From Elizabethkingia argenteiflava (lineage in GTDB: Bacteria > Bacteroidota > Bacteroidia > Flavobacteriales > Weeksellaceae): a DNA stretch of 46,254 bases. The position numbers were made by a program, and so were the translations under genes. The notes beneath the pieces were generated by a model, which worked only from the letters and a program-made list of their open reading frames with translations, was not told where the DNA came from and did not search any database. Within the stretch, counting starts at the first letter, position 1. Every line of letters starts with the position of its first letter. Of the stretch, positions 29,969 through 39,180 are shown piece after piece. The DNA is taken from positions 1 through 46,254 of the forward strand of contig NZ_JAAABJ010000610.1 in assembly GCF_009904105.1 (NCBI RefSeq), given 5' to 3'.

Positions 29969-30553
29969 ATGATGAAATTTAGCAGAAAAACAATGGTGCT
30001 TTTTTTTGTAGGAATATTATTAGCCTCCTGTAAAAATGATGCAGAGACCTCAAAAGTTGAAGATCAAAAAGAAAATACAACACAGGAAAATAAGAAGATC
30101 TTAAAAGTGACAGACACGTTTTCTCTTGATGGGATCAATTTTAAATTATTGCAAAATGGAGATCAGGCAGAAATAAAAATCGAAGCAAAAGACCGTGTCG
30201 TGAAGGGGAATATAAAACTTTCCCCGCCCTGTTACTTTTTAAAACAGGATGGAAAAGTTCAGTCGTTTGCCTATCCTGATGTAAAGGTAGCTCATACCCT
30301 AATTGTTTTAGGAGATACCGTAGGCACGGATGTGAAAAAATATTTTGGATTTCGTGATACTAATGATTACAGTAAGATCTGTGGAGAGGCTCTTCAGGGC
30401 ATCCTCATCAAGAAAGACAGTGTTATTGTTACGGAAAGAGTTTTGGAAGAAATATTCACGTGTGCTGATCCGGGAGCAGATGAAAAAGAATTTTGGGATT
30501 TTGCCCATACCAGAGAAACATATAAGCAATCACATAACCCTAAATACCGATAA
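29969..30553 (+). CDS. Lipoprotein, possible immunity partner of the Tae4-like amidase
   Basis: The 194-residue protein has a lipoprotein signal: a basic start (MMKFSRKT), a hydrophobic stretch and the lipobox LLASC with Cys 21. A polar linker rich in Glu and Lys follows, then a globular domain of about 140 residues with Cys pairs (SPPCYFLKQDG, KICGEAL, FTCADPG). No known domain is recognised. The stop lies two bases before the Tae4-like reading frame, so the two are co-transcribed. Amidase effectors are normally encoded beside a periplasmic or lipid-anchored immunity protein, so an immunity role is likely by position, not by sequence. Confidence 0.7.
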   Translation: MMKFSRKTMVLFFVGILLASCKNDAETSKVEDQKENTTQENKKILKVTDTFSLDGINFKLLQNGDQAEIKIEAKDRVVKGNIKLSPPCYFLKQDGKVQSFAYPDVKVAHTLIVLGDTVGTDVKKYFGFRDTNDYSKICGEALQGILIKKDSVIVTERVLEEIFTCADPGADEKEFWDFAHTRETYKQSHNPKYR

Positions 30554-30555
30554 TA

Positions 30556-30980
30556 ATGATCAAGTTTTATGATTTATGGGACAATCACCCTGGGAGAGAA
30601 TCCTATCCCTGCAATTTTCAAAATCGATGTGCTATAAGAATGGGAATTGCTTTGGAAAAAAGCAAGGTTGATTTAAGCTCGTTCAGAGGAGCCCGCTGTT
30701 GGTTTGACCATAATCCAAGACATATTTTGCGGGCACAGGAGCTTGCGGACTGGATTTCAAAAACACACACACAATATTTGGAATAAAGAGAGTGTACAAA
30801 AGAAAAGATCACCCAAAGCTGTCAAGTGACGACTTTTACGGAAAGAAAGGCATTGTTTCTATAAAAGATGGTTGGGGTCCAACAGACCATATTGATCTAT
30901 GGAACGGCTACAAAATGCAAGGTGGAGAAGCTTCATTTTTAAGCAGAGGAGTAGAAATATGGTTTTGGCGATTATCGTGA
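30556..30980 (+). pseudogene. Type VI secretion amidase effector, Tae4-like, frameshifted
   Basis: The first frame (30556-30786, 76 residues) begins MIKFYDLWDNHPGRESYPCN and carries QNRCAIRMGIAL, with the expected catalytic Cys at 25, and FRGARCWFDHNPRHI. It stops after QYLE. The second frame (to 30980) supplies FYGKKGIVSIKDGWGPTDHI with the catalytic His, then DLWNGYKMQGG and VEIWFWRL. Joined, they make about 140 residues, the Tae4 size. Loss of one base near 30780 explains the break. Tae4 enzymes cut the peptide stems of peptidoglycan in rival cells. The first fragment lacks the His and should be inactive. No T6SS structural genes are in the window. Confidence 0.8.
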
Positions 30981-31231
30981 GGTGTATGCCCGAGACGATG
31001 AGTACCCTTGAAATAAAGCGATACGGATAGTAAACTTGGTGTATTGAACAAATTAACTTTTCACCTATTCAAACTCCTGTTGAATACAAAAAAATGAAGT
31101 AGAATCATGCTGGTTATTCTGTTTGTAACACCATGAAAAATTTTATTTTTTTTTATTGTATAGACTTTTTTTCTTTTGGATCATGCATGATATAAAAGAA
31201 GATTTAAATATAGGTTTCTGGAGTATGGTTT

Positions 31232-32080
31232 TTAGCTTTCTAGGATATATTCAGCATAGTGTCCTAAAGGTTTGACATCAACACCTATACTTTTTAATTC
31301 TTCAAAAGAGTTTTTAATCAGTACTTCTCTTTGGGGGCCATCAATATTAATAAAGAAAAAATACTTACCCAGTCCTTTTTTTAAGGTTCTAGATTCTATT
31401 TTACTTAAATTGAGCTTTCTCCATGCGAATACCGATAGTACTTGGTGTAAGCCTCCGGCATAATCCTCTGGAAGCGTCACTAAAATGCTTGTTTTTTCTC
31501 CTACTTTTTTCAATACAGCGTTCCACTTCACTTTCTTTTTAGAAATGACGATAAAACGAGTATGATTCTGTTCAAAATCTTGGATATTGTGGTTAATAAT
31601 TTTTAGACCATATAATTTAGCTGCAAAGGAGTTGGCTACAGCCGCTATTTTTTGTTCTGGAGTTTCCGATACTTTTTTCGCAGCTGCAGCCGTGGAGGCG
31701 TAGTCCTGTAAGGGGGTTCCAGCATAATTTGTATTGAGAAAATGAAAGGACTGGGCTAAAGCTTGGGGGTGAGAATATATTTTTTCTAGAGTATTGTGAT
31801 TGTGTTGTAGGGGGTGGATCATCAGCTGATGAGCGATAGGCATTATTGCCTCCGCTTCGATAGTCAGTTGAGGGGTATCATATAAATAATCTAAGGTCAT
31901 GGAGACCGTACCTTCTATAGAATTTTCTAAAGGTATTACAGCTTTGTCTACTAAATTGCTTTTTACGGCTAGAAAACAATCTAAAATACTGAACTGAGGA
32001 ATGAGTTGCTGATCTGGAAATATTTGCGTAGCAGCCAGCTGAGTGAAGGAGGCGTGAGGTCCTAGAAATGCTATTTTCAT
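31232..32080 (-). CDS. pheA: Prephenate dehydratase
   Basis: The enzyme converts prephenate to phenylpyruvate. The 282-residue protein has the periplasmic-binding-like catalytic domain, beginning MKIAFLGPHASFTQLAA, with AVIPLENSIEGTVS and the catalytic TRF motif in QNHTRFIVIS (about residue 173). A C-terminal ACT domain follows (GGLHQVLSVFAWRKLNLSKI, ESRT), the usual phenylalanine sensor. There is no fused chorismate mutase domain. It is a single gene here. A TAnnTTTG box (TACATTTG, 32085-32092 on this strand) ends only 4 bases before the ATG, so the transcript may be nearly leaderless. Confidence 0.95.
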   Translation of the reverse strand: MKIAFLGPHASFTQLAATQIFPDQQLIPQFSILDCFLAVKSNLVDKAVIPLENSIEGTVSMTLDYLYDTPQLTIEAEAIMPIAHQLMIHPLQHNHNTLEKIYSHPQALAQSFHFLNTNYAGTPLQDYASTAAAAKKVSETPEQKIAAVANSFAAKLYGLKIINHNIQDFEQNHTRFIVISKKKVKWNAVLKKVGEKTSILVTLPEDYAGGLHQVLSVFAWRKLNLSKIESRTLKKGLGKYFFFINIDGPQREVLIKNSFEELKSIGVDVKPLGHYAEYILES

Positions 32081-33303
32081 ATCACAAATGTAATTATTTA
32101 TTTGAATTATAATCAGGCTTATTCTTTTCTTAAGTAAAAATGATCTCCTTTATAATACAGTGAGTATAGAGTATATGTTTTTATGATTAGCTTTATTGTT
32201 TCTACACTCTCGATTATCATAGGATGTGATAGATCTGATTACCAGTTTGTACTAAATTTTGTACTTCTACGATACATCAGTATTGGAGTTGAATTTATTT
32301 AAGCAGTAAGCTTTTTTTTCTTTCCATAGGTTTATATACCCGGTTTTCAAATGTCACAATTTCTATATTCTCATTGTAATAAGCTGTTTCCTTCTGTCTG
32401 TTTTATCCTGTATATGCTTTAAGGTCTTTCCGTTTTTTACTTTTTTTGTTTTGTGTTTTTTATTTTTAGCTCGACGATTGATGGGAAAGGTTGATGTTTT
32501 TCTCACAATTACTTTGAAAATGTATTTTTTAAGTAATTTGCTGTCTTTATCTAAGAAAATATTTTTTTGTTCGTTTTTAGAATATTTTTGTTTTTATTTT
32601 TTATAAATATTTATTTATTAATTAAAAATATGTATTTGTTATTTTTTTTATCCAGTGAGTATAGATATGATCAAAAAATAACAACACAATATCGCTTTTG
32701 ATTGCACTTCTATTATTCGTTTATAAGGTGCTCTGAAATGTACCAGACAGGAGCACGATGTCCGCTAAAAAAAGATGAAATTCTATTGGGTTGGGCATTT
32801 GGATGCCCTTATCCCTCTCTTTTAAGAGGTATAAGAGCAAAGTTTATCCCTACTGTATCTTATAAAATATGGGTTTACGACTAAGTAAGTCCAAAGAGAA
32901 TATTCCCCAGTTTTTCACGGGGCATATAATTTACAGGTGTAAGCCGTGTAATCTGGTGAGGGGTAAGGTATTTACTTTAATCATCATATAGCCCTTGTTT
33001 TTTTGTGCTTAGTCCAAATGTTTACGCAATAGATCCTAATCATAGAATCTCTTACGCTTCGTAGGAGTTTATCCGATGTTTCATTATATGTCGTGGCAGA
33101 AAGCTGAATTTATATTTTGGATCAGCTCTATTGAGTTTAATTCCGACCCTTTTACTTGAACTCATTCTAGTGTTATATTTTTATTATATAATTAATTAAT
33201 AATCTATTTTTTTTATTTTTTCATAAAATTTATAGTGTTTTTGAATTATTGATTATCACTTATTTTTACTTTTGTTTATTATTATTTATAACATAAATAT
33301 ATG
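32081..33303. other. Degraded AT-rich gap between pheA and the astacin gene
   Basis: No intact gene is supported. Three faint traces remain. A 39-codon plus-strand frame at 32183-32302 begins MISFIVSTLSIIIGCDRSDY and looks like a lipoprotein signal. A minus-strand stretch, from about 32590 down to 32299, reads INRRAKNKKHKTKKVKNGKT and then, after a frame change, ETAYYNENIEIVTFENRVYK. A 60-codon frame at 32702-32884 is unrecognised. The first two could be gene ruins, but Lys-rich frames arise easily in A/T-rich DNA. Confidence 0.4.
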
Positions 33304-33311
33304 TATATTTG
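33304..33311 (+). promoter_or_regulatory. Predicted -7 element for the astacin-type gene
   Basis: TATATTTG matches TAnnTTTG and lies 27 bases before the ATG at 33339. The region upstream is extremely AT-rich and no single -33 element stands out. Confidence 0.4.
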
Positions 33312-33338
33312 TTTTTTTAACAATTAAAAACAAATCTG

Positions 33339-34451
33339 ATGAAAAAAAATGTAAAATTGGTATTATTATTGAGTGTGTCTTTGTTTTTGAGTTCGTGCTC
33401 TCGTGAGGAAACAGAGACCAATAGTGTGACGAATACCTCGGAAAGGGGTAAGATTCTTATTCAAACACCTTCTGGCGCTACTCTAGAAAAAGTAGGTGAT
33501 GATTATATCTGGTTAGGTGATATTCTTCTTTCACCTTCTCAGGTAAAAGAGGTGAGTAGTAAAGGTTATTTTTCTGGACTCCTATTAAAAGGAGATAAAA
33601 AGAATCCTGCTACCTATGTGGATCCCAATACCCATTTGCCTATTGCAATTCAAGGGCAAAAAGCCAGTACCAAGGCAGGTGATCCTAAGGCTGCAGTAGG
33701 CATATATCCCAGAGGTAATAACCAATGGGGATTGGTTCGGTATGTATTAGCTCCTAACCTAACCCAGGACAGACATCGAATAATCAATGAAGCTATGGCT
33801 CATTGGCAAGCTCATACCAATGTCAGATTTTACAATATGACAGGACAGTCGACTAGACGACCGGATGGTAGTAGTCATGATTATATTGAGTTTGTAAACG
33901 CAAATGTTAACAATTCGTATGTGGGCAGAATCGGAGGTAGGCAGGTGCTTAATTTGGCTCAAAACCAAGACGCCGCTACAGCGATACATGAGATAGGACA
34001 TGCTGTGGGGCTTTTTCACGAACAAAGCGCTCCAAATAGGGACGATTTTATGAATATTAATTGGGGAAATCTCCGCCGAGAAGTATGGCATAATTTCGAT
34101 AAGGTTTCACCTGCTACTCTATTCGAAGCAGTTGATTACAGTTCAATTATGATGTATTCTTCTTATATATCCGATCCCGCTTTCGTGTACAATCCGAATA
34201 TTCCAGTGATGACCAGGAAGGATGGAAGTACTTGGGGGTCTACTCGTGTATTATCTATGTCAGATAGAGTGCTCGCTAACCATCTTTATCTGCCGTATAT
34301 ACCTAGGTCAGACTCTTATCGCGAATTAGACGATATCGTTTACAAACCGGATAATACGATTATGTCTTCAACAGAACGTTTAGCCTTGCAAGCTAAGCTC
34401 AATAATGGAAATCCAATACCACCACTGGGAGGTAGAGTCCACGTAAACTAA
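33339..34451 (+). CDS. Astacin-type (M12A) zinc metalloprotease lipoprotein, flavastacin-like
   Basis: The 370-residue protein has a lipoprotein signal (MKKNVKLVLLLSVSLFLSSC). A pro-region of about 100 residues contains ILIQTPSGATLEKVGDDYIW. The catalytic domain follows. The zinc motif is HEIGHAVGLFHEQSAPNRDD (from residue 217), which keeps the three His and the Glu of the astacin HExxHxxGxxHE consensus. The Met-turn is SIMMYSS (about 269). Secreted members in flavobacteria degrade host or environmental protein; this one should be membrane-anchored. About 50 residues follow the catalytic domain with no recognised fold. A broken paralog lies just downstream. Confidence 0.9.
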   Translation: MKKNVKLVLLLSVSLFLSSCSREETETNSVTNTSERGKILIQTPSGATLEKVGDDYIWLGDILLSPSQVKEVSSKGYFSGLLLKGDKKNPATYVDPNTHLPIAIQGQKASTKAGDPKAAVGIYPRGNNQWGLVRYVLAPNLTQDRHRIINEAMAHWQAHTNVRFYNMTGQSTRRPDGSSHDYIEFVNANVNNSYVGRIGGRQVLNLAQNQDAATAIHEIGHAVGLFHEQSAPNRDDFMNINWGNLRREVWHNFDKVSPATLFEAVDYSSIMMYSSYISDPAFVYNPNIPVMTRKDGSTWGSTRVLSMSDRVLANHLYLPYIPRSDSYRELDDIVYKPDNTIMSSTERLALQAKLNNGNPIPPLGGRVHVN

Positions 34452-34590
34452 TCGATGAATCATATAGGTCCTATGGTTTATTCTAATCTAGGACCTTATT
34501 GTATGGAGGAGATTGTGAGTTTATTCTAAAAGTGAGGTTTAGGCTATTACAGAGAAAATATTTTTATATTCTAATCTCATAATTGTATAG

Positions 34591-34840
34591 ATGATGAAAA
34601 AAATAAAAATTTCAGTATGATTTTATGGGCAGTAGCTACATTGTTATTGAGTGCTTGCTCTCGTGAAGAAGCTGTTAAAAAGGGGTCCTTGAACTTAAAT
34701 TGAAGAATGAAACTTTTGTAAAAATACCTTCTGCAGCTACTATAAAAAAGTATTCAATGACTATCTATGGTAGGGTGATATTTTTCTGTAGTCTTCTCAG
34801 TTAAAATAGGTTTCGGTTTTTAAGCTAAAGCTTCTTTATT
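34591..34840 (+). pseudogene. Remnant of a second astacin-type lipoprotein gene
   Basis: This region repeats the 5' part of the preceding gene. It has an ATG-ATG-AAA start, a shifted frame with the lipobox TLLLSACSREE (compare FLSSCSREE), then KIPSAATIKK (compare IQTPSGATLEK) and a sequence matching the DNA for WLGDILLSPSQVK. At least two frame changes and several stops are present, and the catalytic domain is missing. It is the stump of a tandem duplicate that ends against the acs 3' end. Confidence 0.7.
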
Positions 34841-34858
34841 GTTCGATATAAAAAAGGT

Positions 34859-36775
34859 TTATTCTATACGTTCTCTCTTTATTTCTTCTATAATTTCTGG
34901 GTTTAGTAGGGTAGAGGTATCGCCAAAGTTGTTGAAATCGCCTTCTGCAATTTTTCGGAGTATCCTTCTCATAATCTTTCCAGATCGCGTTTTAGGAAGC
35001 GCAGAGACAAATTGTATTTTATCCAGTTTTGCGATGGGTCCGATAGTATCTGAGATTAAGAGATTAATTTCTTTTTTAAGATTTACTTTATGTCGGGTTT
35101 CTCCAGTTTCTTTTAAGATAACATAGCCATATAATCCGTTTCCTTTTACATCGTGAGGATAACCAACGATAGCGGATTCCGCCACAGCGGGGTGAAGGTT
35201 AATACTATCCTCTATGGGAGCAGTGCCTAAGTTGTGACCAGATACAATAATAACATCATCTACGCGACCGGTAATGCGATAATAGCCCACTTCATCCCTT
35301 AGGGCTCCGTCTCCGGTAAAATATTTTCCGGGAAAGCTTGAAAAATAAGTGTCTATATAACGTTGGTGATCTCCCCAAATACTGCGGGCGATACCTGGCC
35401 ATGGAAAACGAATACAGAGGTTTCCACTAACCTGATTCTCTGTGATTTCATTGCGTTTATCATCCATAAGAACCGGTTGAATACCGGGGAGGGGTAGCGT
35501 CGCATATGTTGGTTTGGTGGGAGTGACAAAGGGAATAGGAGAGATTAGAATCCCACCTGTTTCCGTTTGCCACCAGGTATCTACAATAGGACATTTTTTA
35601 TTTCCCACATGATCGTTATACCAATGCCAAGCCTCATCGTTAATAGGTTCTCCTACAGATCCAATAATTCTTAAAGTGCTGAGATTGTGCTGCTTTACCC
35701 AGTCTGAATTTTCTTTCGCTAAAGAACGTATGGCTGTAGGTGCGGTATAAAACTGTGTGACTTTATGTTTATCAATGATTTCCCAAAATCTGTCAGGCTG
35801 TGGATAAGTGGGGGTGCCTTCAAAAATAATTGTAGTGGCCCCATTGCAGAGCGGGCCATACAGAATATAAGAATGTCCGGTGATCCAACCTATATCTGCA
35901 CTACACCAATAAATATCATTTTCTTGATAATCAAATACATTTTTAAAAGTGTAAGCCGTGTAGACCATATAGCCTGCGCAGGTATGGAGCATCCCTTTAG
36001 GTTTGCCCGTGGATCCGGAAGTATATAGAATGAATAGAGGATCTTCGGCGTCCATTATTTTGGTCACAAAATCAGAGGACGCCTTCGAATAATAGTCGTC
36101 TAGCCATAGATCTCTCCCATCTTTCATATTCACCGTGTGGTGGGTACGCCTGACGACTAAAACGCTTTCTACCCCAGAAGGATGTTGAGCTAGAGCTTCA
36201 TCTACTATACCTTTTAAGTCTATGGTCTTATTTCCTCTGTAGCCTCCATCGGCACATATAATGATTTTTGCGCCGCAATCTTTCACTCGAGAAGCGATAG
36301 CAGAAGCTGAAAATCCGGCGAAAATAACTGAATGTACAGCGCCCATTTTTGCGCAGGCGAGCATGGTGATGGCAAGCTCAGGTATCATGGGAAGATAAAT
36401 ACAAACTCGATCTCCTTTTTGAACGCCTAATTCTGTGAGTACATTTGCCATTTTGCATACCCTTTGATGTAAATCTTTGTAAGTGATATATTGAGCTTCT
36501 TCGCTAGGGTTGTTGGGCTCCCATATAATCGCAGTTTTATCTCCTCTTTTATTGAGGTGTCTATCTAGACAGTTTTTGGTAATGTTTAATTTTGCATTTT
36601 TAAACCAGGTAATGCGAGCTTCTTCCATATTGTATTTCAATACCTTGCTCCAACGTTGGTACCATACAAAATTATTATCAGCGACTTCGTTCCAGAATTT
36701 TTTTGGATTTTTAATCGATTTTTTATATTGTTTAAAATACTCGGGAAGATTATTGATTTTGAAATTGTTACTCAT
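34859..36775 (-). CDS. acs: Acetyl-CoA synthetase (AMP-forming)
   Basis: The enzyme activates acetate to acetyl-CoA through acetyl-AMP. The 638-residue protein shows the ATP-binding loop YTSGSTGKPKG (about residue 249), DTWWQTETGG, YFTGDGALRDEVGYYRITGR and the C-terminal TRSGKIMRR, whose Lys (about 597) is catalytic and the usual site of regulatory acetylation. Length is normal. The Trp in WWQTETGG favours acetate over longer acids. It is a single gene, divergent from pyrB. Confidence 0.96.
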   Translation of the reverse strand: MSNNFKINNLPEYFKQYKKSIKNPKKFWNEVADNNFVWYQRWSKVLKYNMEEARITWFKNAKLNITKNCLDRHLNKRGDKTAIIWEPNNPSEEAQYITYKDLHQRVCKMANVLTELGVQKGDRVCIYLPMIPELAITMLACAKMGAVHSVIFAGFSASAIASRVKDCGAKIIICADGGYRGNKTIDLKGIVDEALAQHPSGVESVLVVRRTHHTVNMKDGRDLWLDDYYSKASSDFVTKIMDAEDPLFILYTSGSTGKPKGMLHTCAGYMVYTAYTFKNVFDYQENDIYWCSADIGWITGHSYILYGPLCNGATTIIFEGTPTYPQPDRFWEIIDKHKVTQFYTAPTAIRSLAKENSDWVKQHNLSTLRIIGSVGEPINDEAWHWYNDHVGNKKCPIVDTWWQTETGGILISPIPFVTPTKPTYATLPLPGIQPVLMDDKRNEITENQVSGNLCIRFPWPGIARSIWGDHQRYIDTYFSSFPGKYFTGDGALRDEVGYYRITGRVDDVIIVSGHNLGTAPIEDSINLHPAVAESAIVGYPHDVKGNGLYGYVILKETGETRHKVNLKKEINLLISDTIGPIAKLDKIQFVSALPKTRSGKIMRRILRKIAEGDFNNFGDTSTLLNPEIIEEIKRERIE

Positions 36776-36923
36776 GGTGGTGTTTTAAAAAATAACAATA
36801 GGAAGTTATTATTTTTTTTTAAATAATGAATTGAGAAAACTAAATTAAATCACTTTTTTTGATAAATTCTTTAATAAAGGGATAAATCGCCCAATTTAAT
36901 TCTCATCTCTTCAGTATTTATTC

Positions 36924-36953
36924 TTGTTTAGTGTGAAAAAAAATGTATATTTG
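36924..36953 (+). promoter_or_regulatory. Predicted pyrB operon promoter (TTG-N19-TATATTTG)
   Basis: TTG at 36924-36926 and TATATTTG at 36946-36953, spaced by 19 bases, fit the Bacteroidota promoter consensus closely. Transcription should begin near 36957-36962, about 150 nt before pyrB. Confidence 0.7.
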
Positions 36954-36959
36954 CAGCCA

Positions 36960-37061
36960 ATGGAAACGTTGAAACCTACTTTACGGGTGCAAGTACAATA
37001 TATGAATTTTGATGGCTTACCAGCCATAAAGATATTTTTTTTCAAACGAAGGCTTTTTTAG
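36960..37061 (+). CDS. Putative pyrB leader peptide
   Basis: A 33-codon frame starts with ATG at 36960, at or very near the predicted transcript end, and stops with TAG at 37059-37061. A second in-frame ATG at 37002 would give 19 codons with a 40-nt leader. The last codons run through a T-tract (AIKIFFFKRRLF) and the stop falls at the edge of the terminator loop. A ribosome finishing this frame would cover the left terminator arm. The peptide itself probably has no function beyond regulation. No Shine-Dalgarno sequence is seen. Confidence 0.5.
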   Translation: METLKPTLRVQVQYMNFDGLPAIKIFFFKRRLF

Positions 37062-37075
37062 TCTTCGTTTTTTTT
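37012..37075 (+). promoter_or_regulatory. Putative pyrBI-type attenuator
   Basis: Three parts occur in order. A small hairpin at 37012-37027 (ATGGCT, 4-base loop, AGCCAT) could pause RNA polymerase. Eight T at 37035-37042 could make elongation depend on UTP. An intrinsic terminator follows: arms 37044-37054 (AAACGAAGGCT) and 37060-37070 with one G-T pair, 5-base loop, and T-tract to 37075. The layout matches E. coli pyrBI attenuation, in which low UTP stalls polymerase, lets the leader ribosome catch up and blocks the terminator. The mechanism is inferred; the hairpins and T-runs are seen directly. Confidence 0.6.
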
Positions 37076-37111
37076 ATGTTTAACAATATAATATATAAAT
37101 AACCAAATAAT

Positions 37112-38002
37112 ATGCTTACAATAGCGGAACTAAGTACAGAAAAAATTGAAGAAATACTTACAGAAGCTGTCCAATTTGCAGATGGAAAACAAGCAAAAGT
37201 AGTAGGAGATTGTTTTTGCTCCAATATGTTTTTTGAAGATAGCACCCGTACCAAAACCAGCTTCGATGTTGCGGAACGAAAATTAGGTCTACAGGTAGTA
37301 CCCTTTGAAGCTATGACCAGTTCGATGAATAAAGGGGAGAGTCTATACGATACCGTCAAAACGATGGAGGCGATCGGAGTAAATCTTGCGGTAATTCGTC
37401 ATAAAGAAAATTATTATTTCGATCAGCTGAAAGGTATAAATATTCCTATCGTAAATGCGGGTGATGGCAAGGGAAACCATCCCAGTCAATGTATGTTGGA
37501 CTTATTAACCATAAAACAGGAGTTCGCCACTTTTGAAGGATTAAAAATCGGTATAGTGGGAGATATTAAACATAGTAGAGTGGCTAACTCGAATGCTCAG
37601 GCTTTAAGGAGATTAGGAGCAAAGGTCAGTTTTTCGGGCCCTTCCAGCTGGTTTGATGAGGGTGTTCTTATTAATGGTGTTTATGAATCTTTAGATGAAT
37701 TGATAAGGGAAGTGGATGTATTGATGTTGCTTAGGATTCAACATGAGAGGCATACCGATAAAATGGCATATAGTAAAAATGAGTATCATCGGAAATACGG
37801 ATTGACATTAGAACGGGAGCAGAAAATGAAACCTACGGCTATTATTATGCACCCTGCTCCCATCAACAGAGGTGTTGAAATCGCCAGTGAATTGGTAGAG
37901 TGTAAGCGATCTAGAATTTTCACCCAAATGAAAAATGGAGTTTTCGCCAGAATGGCAATTTTAAAAAATGAATTAGAAGCTATAGGTTATACATTTAAAT
38001 AA
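37112..38002 (+). CDS. pyrB: Aspartate carbamoyltransferase catalytic subunit
   Basis: PyrB joins carbamoyl phosphate and aspartate, the committed step of pyrimidine synthesis. The carbamoyl-phosphate loop is [12 protein letters not shown] (about 39-50), with [12 protein letters not shown] (about 123) and [11 protein letters not shown] (about 247). The aspartate site includes [10 protein letters not shown]. The 296-residue length is normal. No pyrI regulatory subunit follows and no pyrR is nearby, so control probably acts on transcription through the leader. It is the first gene of pyrB-carA-carB, with 84 bp before carA. Confidence 0.96.
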   Translation: MLTIAELSTEKIEEILTEAVQFADGKQAKVVGDCFCSNMFFEDSTRTKTSFDVAERKLGLQVVPFEAMTSSMNKGESLYDTVKTMEAIGVNLAVIRHKENYYFDQLKGINIPIVNAGDGKGNHPSQCMLDLLTIKQEFATFEGLKIGIVGDIKHSRVANSNAQALRRLGAKVSFSGPSSWFDEGVLINGVYESLDELIREVDVLMLLRIQHERHTDKMAYSKNEYHRKYGLTLEREQKMKPTAIIMHPAPINRGVEIASELVECKRSRIFTQMKNGVFARMAILKNELEAIGYTFK

Positions 38003-38086
38003 TTTTTATATCAGCTGTAGTGTTGAAATAAGAGTAATAAATAAGACAGCGTACTTGCGAATTCCAGCTATAATGAAAAGAGAAAA

Positions 38087-39175
38087 ATGAAAAAAAAATT
38101 AATACTAGAAAGTGGTGAGGTCTTCCATGGAGTCGGATTTGGAGCCCCTGTAGAGACTCAAGGAGAAGTAGTTTTTAATACCAGCATGACAGGTTATCAG
38201 GAATTGATTTCTGATCCTTCATATTGCGGACAGATTGTTTGTATGACGTATCCTTTAATTGGAAATTACGGCATTAATAGAGATGATTATGAAGCAATTG
38301 AACCTGCTCTAAAAGGACTTATTGTAAAGGAGATTTGTGATCTGCCTTCTAACTTCCGTAGTCAGATGGATTTAGATGAATTTTTTAAACGTAAAAATTT
38401 AGGGGGTATTTCCGGTATTGATACCCGGCGATTGACCAGGTTAATTCGTAGTAAAGGGGTGGTAAAGGGGAAGATTGTAGACTATAAGACTTCTGAACAG
38501 GATGTCATAGAGGCGTTAAAAGCAGATGTTTTTCCCACCAATCAGATCGAAACCGTTTCCACCAAAAATAATTATGCCAGCCCAGGAAGGGGATTGAAGG
38601 TTGTATTAGTAGATTTCGGTGCCAAATTAGGGATTTTAAGAGAGTTGACCAAAAGAGATTGCGATGTGATAGTTGTTTCACAAAATATAAATGCAGAGGA
38701 AATTAAATTGATGAATCCGGATGGTATTATGCTCTCAAATGGACCAGGAGACCCTCAGGATGTGCCTCAAGCTCTGGAAATGATACGAAGCGTGATCGGA
38801 GAGATTCCTATTTTTGGAATTTGTATGGGGCATCAGCTGTTAAGTTTAGCCTGTGGAGCCAAAACTTTTAAGCTAAAGTTTGGACACAGGGGGGGGAACC
38901 ATCCTGTTTTAGATGTCAGAACCAATAAAGTAAGTATTACTTCCCAAAACCATGGATATGCCGTCGATCGGGAATCTTTAAAAGATACAGAATTGGAAGA
39001 AACCCACATTGCGCTTAACGACAGAACGAATGAGGGAGTAAGACATAAAAGATATCCTTGTTTCTCTGTACAGTACCATCCTGAAGCCAGTCCGGGCCCG
39101 GAAGATGCAAATTACCTATTTGATGAGTTTATCGACATGATGAAGAAATTTAAATCTAAAAAAGAAGTTTACTAA
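38087..39175 (+). CDS. carA: Carbamoyl-phosphate synthase small subunit
   Basis: CarA hydrolyses glutamine and channels ammonia to CarB. The N-terminal domain begins [19 protein letters not shown]. The class I amidotransferase domain has the catalytic Cys in FGICMGHQ (about 246) and the His-Glu pair in [13 protein letters not shown] (about 330). The 362-residue length is normal. It is separated from carB by 5 bp. Confidence 0.96.
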   Translation: MKKKLILESGEVFHGVGFGAPVETQGEVVFNTSMTGYQELISDPSYCGQIVCMTYPLIGNYGINRDDYEAIEPALKGLIVKEICDLPSNFRSQMDLDEFFKRKNLGGISGIDTRRLTRLIRSKGVVKGKIVDYKTSEQDVIEALKADVFPTNQIETVSTKNNYASPGRGLKVVLVDFGAKLGILRELTKRDCDVIVVSQNINAEEIKLMNPDGIMLSNGPGDPQDVPQALEMIRSVIGEIPIFGICMGHQLLSLACGAKTFKLKFGHRGGNHPVLDVRTNKVSITSQNHGYAVDRESLKDTELEETHIALNDRTNEGVRHKRYPCFSVQYHPEASPGPEDANYLFDEFIDMMKKFKSKKEVY

Positions 39176-39180
39176 ATAAG

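Noticed and set aside
30981-31231. Further effector or immunity gene after the Tae4 remnant
   Set aside because: No open frame of protein-like composition and no conserved motif could be found in this gap.
32702-32884. 60-codon frame as a small gene
   Set aside because: It starts with TTG, has no recognisable family, no promoter or neighbour context, and lies in a degraded region.
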